DNA of 64,000 nucleotides from JAAXPZ01 sp965215705 (GTDB lineage: Bacteria > Campylobacterota > Campylobacteria > Campylobacterales > Sulfurovaceae). A program made the position numbers and the translations under genes. The DNA is taken from the NCBI GenBank assembly GCA_965215705.1, contig CBDCEE010000003.1:682001-746000 (forward strand). The letters run 5' to 3'. The notes below the pieces were generated by a model. The model ran no database searches, had not been told where the DNA came from, and saw nothing but the letters and a program-made list of their open reading frames with translations. Positions 61,014 through 64,000 of the stretch are shown piece after piece. Positions within the stretch are counted from its first letter, which is position 1, and every line of letters begins with the position of its first letter.

Positions 61014-61383
61014 CCACACTGCATTTTTGCATACTGTTATCACTGTCGCTGCCTTCATGATTTTTACAATCGGGCTGGTAGGTGTGCTGAGCAAGAAAAA
61101 TCTATTCAAAATTTTCTTGTCTCTCTCTATCGTAGAGTCTTCTCTCTTTCTCTTTTTTATAGGTAGCCATTTTGAAGTAGGAAAGGCTGCCCCTATTGTA
61201 GCAGATGGGATCAAGCTCTTTGATACGCACATGGTAGATCCTGTGCCACAGGCGATGATACTGACCACCATCGTGATAGGTATTGCGGTTTTAGCACTGG
61301 CTCTCTCTTTTGTGGTCAACTACTATAGACTGTCAGGGAATATAAATATAGACCAGATGGATGAACTGGGAGAAGTACGATGA
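60997..61383 (+). CDS. mrpC: Mrp antiporter subunit C
   Basis: A 128-residue NuoK-like protein with three helices: FTIGLVGVLSKKNLFKIFLS, VDPVPQAMILTTIVIGIAV and ALALSFVVNYYRL. The VDPVPQAMILTTIVIG block is diagnostic of MnhC/MrpC. It is coupled to mrpD by a 4-nt overlap. Confidence 0.93.
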   Translation: MLETLNHTAFLHTVITVAAFMIFTIGLVGVLSKKNLFKIFLSLSIVESSLFLFFIGSHFEVGKAAPIVADGIKLFDTHMVDPVPQAMILTTIVIGIAVLALALSFVVNYYRLSGNINIDQMDELGEVR

Positions 61384-62774
61384 GCTTGGTATATTTTATA
61401 GCGATTCCACTTCTCGCTTCGTTTTTGACCCCTTTCTACAAAAATTACCTTCGTGTCATGTCGGTAGTAGTCAATACTGTTTTGGCCAGCATTGTAGTGC
61501 TCTTTTATGCCAAACTGCCTCTCAGAGAGGTTGTCTCTTTTGATTCGCCTCTGGGTATTATTTTTATACTGGATCATGCCTCCTTCTTCTTTGTGGCACT
61601 GTTTGTCGGAGTGATGCTCTACTTCTCACTCTACAGTATCAAAGAAAAAAACAGTGCAGCGGTATTTGTAGTGACCAATATCTTCACTGCAGGTACCTTG
61701 GGACTGGTATTGAGTGCAGATATCTTCAATATCTATATCTTCTTTGAGATCGCCAGTATCTCTGCCTATATCCTCACCGGACTCAACAGAGACAAGGCGG
61801 CCTATGCCGGTGCCATCAAATACATGATCGTGGGAGCAGTCGCTTCCGTATTCCTTTTGTTGGCGATCATGCTGGTCTATCTGAACCTTGGCTATCTGAC
61901 ACTAGCCAGTATAGGTGCTGGTTTCCACACGTTAGACAGTAGTATACAGTATCTGGTGCTGCTCTCTCTGTTTATCGGGTTTGGTATCAAAGCTGAGATA
62001 CTGCCTCTCAATTTCTGGGTAGCAGATATCTATCAGGCAACCCCTACCAAAATAGCCGCTCTGTTCAGTGCTGTACTCTCCAAAGCCTACCTTTTTGTAT
62101 TTTTTCATATCCTCTATACACTCAAGGTAGATGCCTCCATGCTCCTGTTCCTGACAGCGATCGGTCTGCTGAGCTTTGCTGTAGCAGAGTTGTCCGCACT
62201 GAGGAGCAAGGATGTCAAGCGTATCTTCGCCTACTCTACTCTGGGACAGTTGGGTGTACTGTTTCTGGCACTCTCTTCTGCCAATACCGTGGTGCTCAGC
62301 GGTGCACTGTTTTTGATCCTGGTACACTCCATCAGTAAACTGATGCTCTTCTTCTCACTGGATCTGGTAGAGAAAAAAATGCACAGCACACGCGTAGAGG
62401 CTTTCGCAGGCTTCAAGTCTACCTTCCTGTTTGCTATCTTTACGATAGGATTCCTCTCACTGCTGGGCATCCCGCCTTTTGCAGGCTTTATCGCCAAACT
62501 GACGATACTCAAAGGCTTTGCCGGTATGGGAGCGTATTGGGTAGTAGGGGCTATTCTTGCTATTTCTCTCGTAGAGGCAACCTACTTTTTCAGACTTTTA
62601 TCTGCCAACCAGCGATCGCAAAAAACAGCAGAGATAAAGATACCCCTTCTCCAAAAAATAATGCTTTCTCTGCTGGCACTTGCCATCCTCTATCTTGGTC
62701 TGTTCCCACAGGGGCTTCTGGACTTCTGTACCGATGCGGCACAGACACTGATGCAAGGAGTTATCCATGTTTAA
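61380..62774 (+). CDS. mrpD: Mrp antiporter subunit D (proton-conducting)
   Basis: A 464-residue NuoM/NuoN-like antiporter subunit of about 14 helices: EIASISAYILTGLNRDKAAYAGAIKYMIVGAVAS in part (conserved Glu and Lys), GFGIKAEILPLNFWVADIYQATPTKIAALFS in part (Lys), and KRIFAYSTLGQLGVLFLAL. These charged residues form the proton path. It overlaps the next gene by 8 bp. Confidence 0.93.
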   Translation: MSLVYFIAIPLLASFLTPFYKNYLRVMSVVVNTVLASIVVLFYAKLPLREVVSFDSPLGIIFILDHASFFFVALFVGVMLYFSLYSIKEKNSAAVFVVTNIFTAGTLGLVLSADIFNIYIFFEIASISAYILTGLNRDKAAYAGAIKYMIVGAVASVFLLLAIMLVYLNLGYLTLASIGAGFHTLDSSIQYLVLLSLFIGFGIKAEILPLNFWVADIYQATPTKIAALFSAVLSKAYLFVFFHILYTLKVDASMLLFLTAIGLLSFAVAELSALRSKDVKRIFAYSTLGQLGVLFLALSSANTVVLSGALFLILVHSISKLMLFFSLDLVEKKMHSTRVEAFAGFKSTFLFAIFTIGFLSLLGIPPFAGFIAKLTILKGFAGMGAYWVVGAILAISLVEATYFFRLLSANQRSQKTAEIKIPLLQKIMLSLLALAILYLGLFPQGLLDFCTDAAQTLMQGVIHV

Positions 62775-64000
62775 TTTTGAGATCACAGCTCTGGGAAATA
62801 TGTTTTTTGGTCTGACTGTTTTGGTCTTTGTGTCTCTCTTTTTTGTGCCCAACAAGCATAGAAGTATGACACTCTATAGCCTGCTCTTCGCCTCACTGGC
62901 CTGTATATTTTATGCCAGTGACTTGATCACACTCTTTATAGGATGGGAAGTCATGGGATGGAGCAGTTATTTCCTCATCGCCAAAACAGCAGACAGCAAA
63001 ACCCTACAGAAGTACATCGTGTTCAATATCGGAGGTGCTTTTACACTCTTGGGTGCTATCATACTCATCTATGGGGCATGTGGCAGTTTTGTATACAGTC
63101 AGATAGACTTCTCTGCCGTACCTTCAGGACAAGTGACAGCGATCACGATCCTGCTGCTACTCACACTGTTTGTCAAATCAGGTATTATGCCCTTTCACTA
63201 CTGGGTTGTAGACAGCTACAACCAGTCCAATGATCTGTTTTCAGCAGTGCTGAGTGCGATCATCTCCAAGACAGGTATCTTTGCTTTTATCCTGATCTTT
63301 TTTCAGATCATCACTGTGCAGTATCTTCAAACCAATATCCTCGAGATCGTAGCATGGTTAGGTGTCCTTACCTCGATCATCGCAACGTTCAAAGCGATCA
63401 ACGAAGATGAGGCAAAAAGACTCCTCGCCTACTCCTCTATCGCACAGGTAGGCTATATCGTTACCATACTCTCCATCGTGGGAAGTCTGTCACTGGAAGC
63501 AGCACTCTACCATACCGTGATACATACCTTTGTCAAACTGTTGCTGTTTATCAATGTTGCCGCGATCATCTATGTATCCAAGCAGCACACATTCAGTACA
63601 CTGGGGGGATTGCTCTACAAATATCCTCTGAATTTCATCCTGCTTGTGGTCGGGATCATCTCACTGGCTGGTATGCCTCCACTGGGTGGCTTCAGTAGCA
63701 AGTTTTTGATCTACACTGCCCTACTCGAGGAACACAAAGGACTGCTCCTGTCTGCAGTGCTGTTTAGCTCTGCTAGTGCATTTCTCTACTGCTATAAACT
63801 GGTCTACGGTATCTATCTTGGTCAACCGACCAACCCCAAGACAGAGGCATATCCACGCATCCCGCTACGCTTCTATGTCCCTCAGATCCTGGGAGCAGTG
63901 ATACTCATCACACTGGGCACTACTCCTGGTGTGATCGTTCCTATGTTTAACGGCATTCTGAGCAGTGTAGGATTTGAGCCTGTGGTCTACCAAGGTCTCT
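62767..64000 (+). CDS. Second MrpD/NuoL-type antiporter subunit (cut by window edge)
   Basis: ATG 62767 with AAGGAG upstream; the frame is open for 411 codons to the window end. It has LITLFIGWEVMGWSSYFLIA (conserved Glu), LFVKSGIMPFHYWVVDSYNQSNDLFSAVLSAIISK in part (Lys) and KRLLAYSSIAQVGYIVTIL, as in mrpD. Two antiporter-type subunits in tandem fit Mbh/Mbx-like or Mrp complexes. The rest of the operon lies outside. Confidence 0.88.
   Translation, partial: MFNFEITALGNMFFGLTVLVFVSLFFVPNKHRSMTLYSLLFASLACIFYASDLITLFIGWEVMGWSSYFLIAKTADSKTLQKYIVFNIGGAFTLLGAIILIYGACGSFVYSQIDFSAVPSGQVTAITILLLLTLFVKSGIMPFHYWVVDSYNQSNDLFSAVLSAIISKTGIFAFILIFFQIITVQYLQTNILEIVAWLGVLTSIIATFKAINEDEAKRLLAYSSIAQVGYIVTILSIVGSLSLEAALYHTVIHTFVKLLLFINVAAIIYVSKQHTFSTLGGLLYKYPLNFILLVVGIISLAGMPPLGGFSSKFLIYTALLEEHKGLLLSAVLFSSASAFLYCYKLVYGIYLGQPTNPKTEAYPRIPLRFYVPQILGAVILITLGTTPGVIVPMFNGILSSVGFEPVVYQGL

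Overview
The window looks like chromosome of a Campylobacterota (formerly Epsilonproteobacteria) bacterium, closest in style to the Sulfurovum/Sulfurimonas group. The basis is the fused CcsBA cytochrome c synthetase, lolA beside secA, many small secreted thioredoxin-fold proteins and c-type cytochromes, OmpR-type two-component pairs with overlapping genes, an Mrp/Mbh-like antiporter operon, and YeiH/SulP/TSUP/TRAP transporters. No rRNA, tRNA or CRISPR array was recognised. Most genes are typical chromosomal genes; 40.8-46.6 kb and 23.3-24.5 kb carry mobile or repetitive DNA.

Layout. 0-11 kb is a redox-maturation and electron-transfer locus: the tail of a response regulator, CcsBA, two thioredoxin-fold proteins and an 11-heme secreted cytochrome on the minus strand. 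Divergent from these is a tightly overlapping plus-strand operon: thioredoxin-like, mono-heme cytochrome, secreted protein, response regulator, sensor kinase. 11-25 kb is cell envelope: a lipoprotein, a Crp-like regulator, a coiled-coil membrane protein, lolA, secA, a LolC/E-type permease, a basic secreted protein, a diguanylate cyclase, a large AsmA-like protein and mltG. An IS30-family element has cut off the last 14 codons of mltG.

24.7-40.8 kb holds a DUF234 protein, two small cytochromes with their own two-component pair, and a run of transporters (PiT phosphate, TDT/SLAC1, YeiH, SulP, TSUP, a TAXI-TRAP system). A GhrA-type dehydrogenase, a Gate-domain membrane protein and a frameshifted AraC regulator lie among them. 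40.8-46.6 kb is a patchwork: a 70-bp structured repeat placed exactly 13 nt upstream of two unrelated genes (a hemerythrin-PAS protein and argH), a 7-bp tandem repeat, a two-hairpin element, an A+T-rich HEPN-like gene, a RAYT transposase between inverted GTAG-type REP hairpins, and a zinc-ribbon gene set between two copies of the promoter and 5' end of an ABC-F gene.

46.5-59.2 kb has the ABC-F ATPase, a DUF2569 protein, a DUF3365 heme protein, a DUF2231 pseudogene with an in-frame TAG, a secreted SGNH-like lipoprotein, the DUF1501/DUF1800 pair, a thioredoxin-like gene with in-frame UGA where the first Cys of CxxC should be (probable selenoprotein, U-P-T-C), and a DEAD-box helicase whose Q motif lies upstream of any canonical start codon. 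It ends with an EamA transporter and a DUF302 protein. 59.5-64 kb is an Mrp/Mbh-type cation/proton antiporter operon that runs off the window.

The strongest candidates for undescribed biology are the UGA-containing thioredoxin, the duplicated structured leader upstream of argH and the hemerythrin-PAS gene, the apparent AUC start of the helicase, and the regulated 11-heme cytochrome locus.
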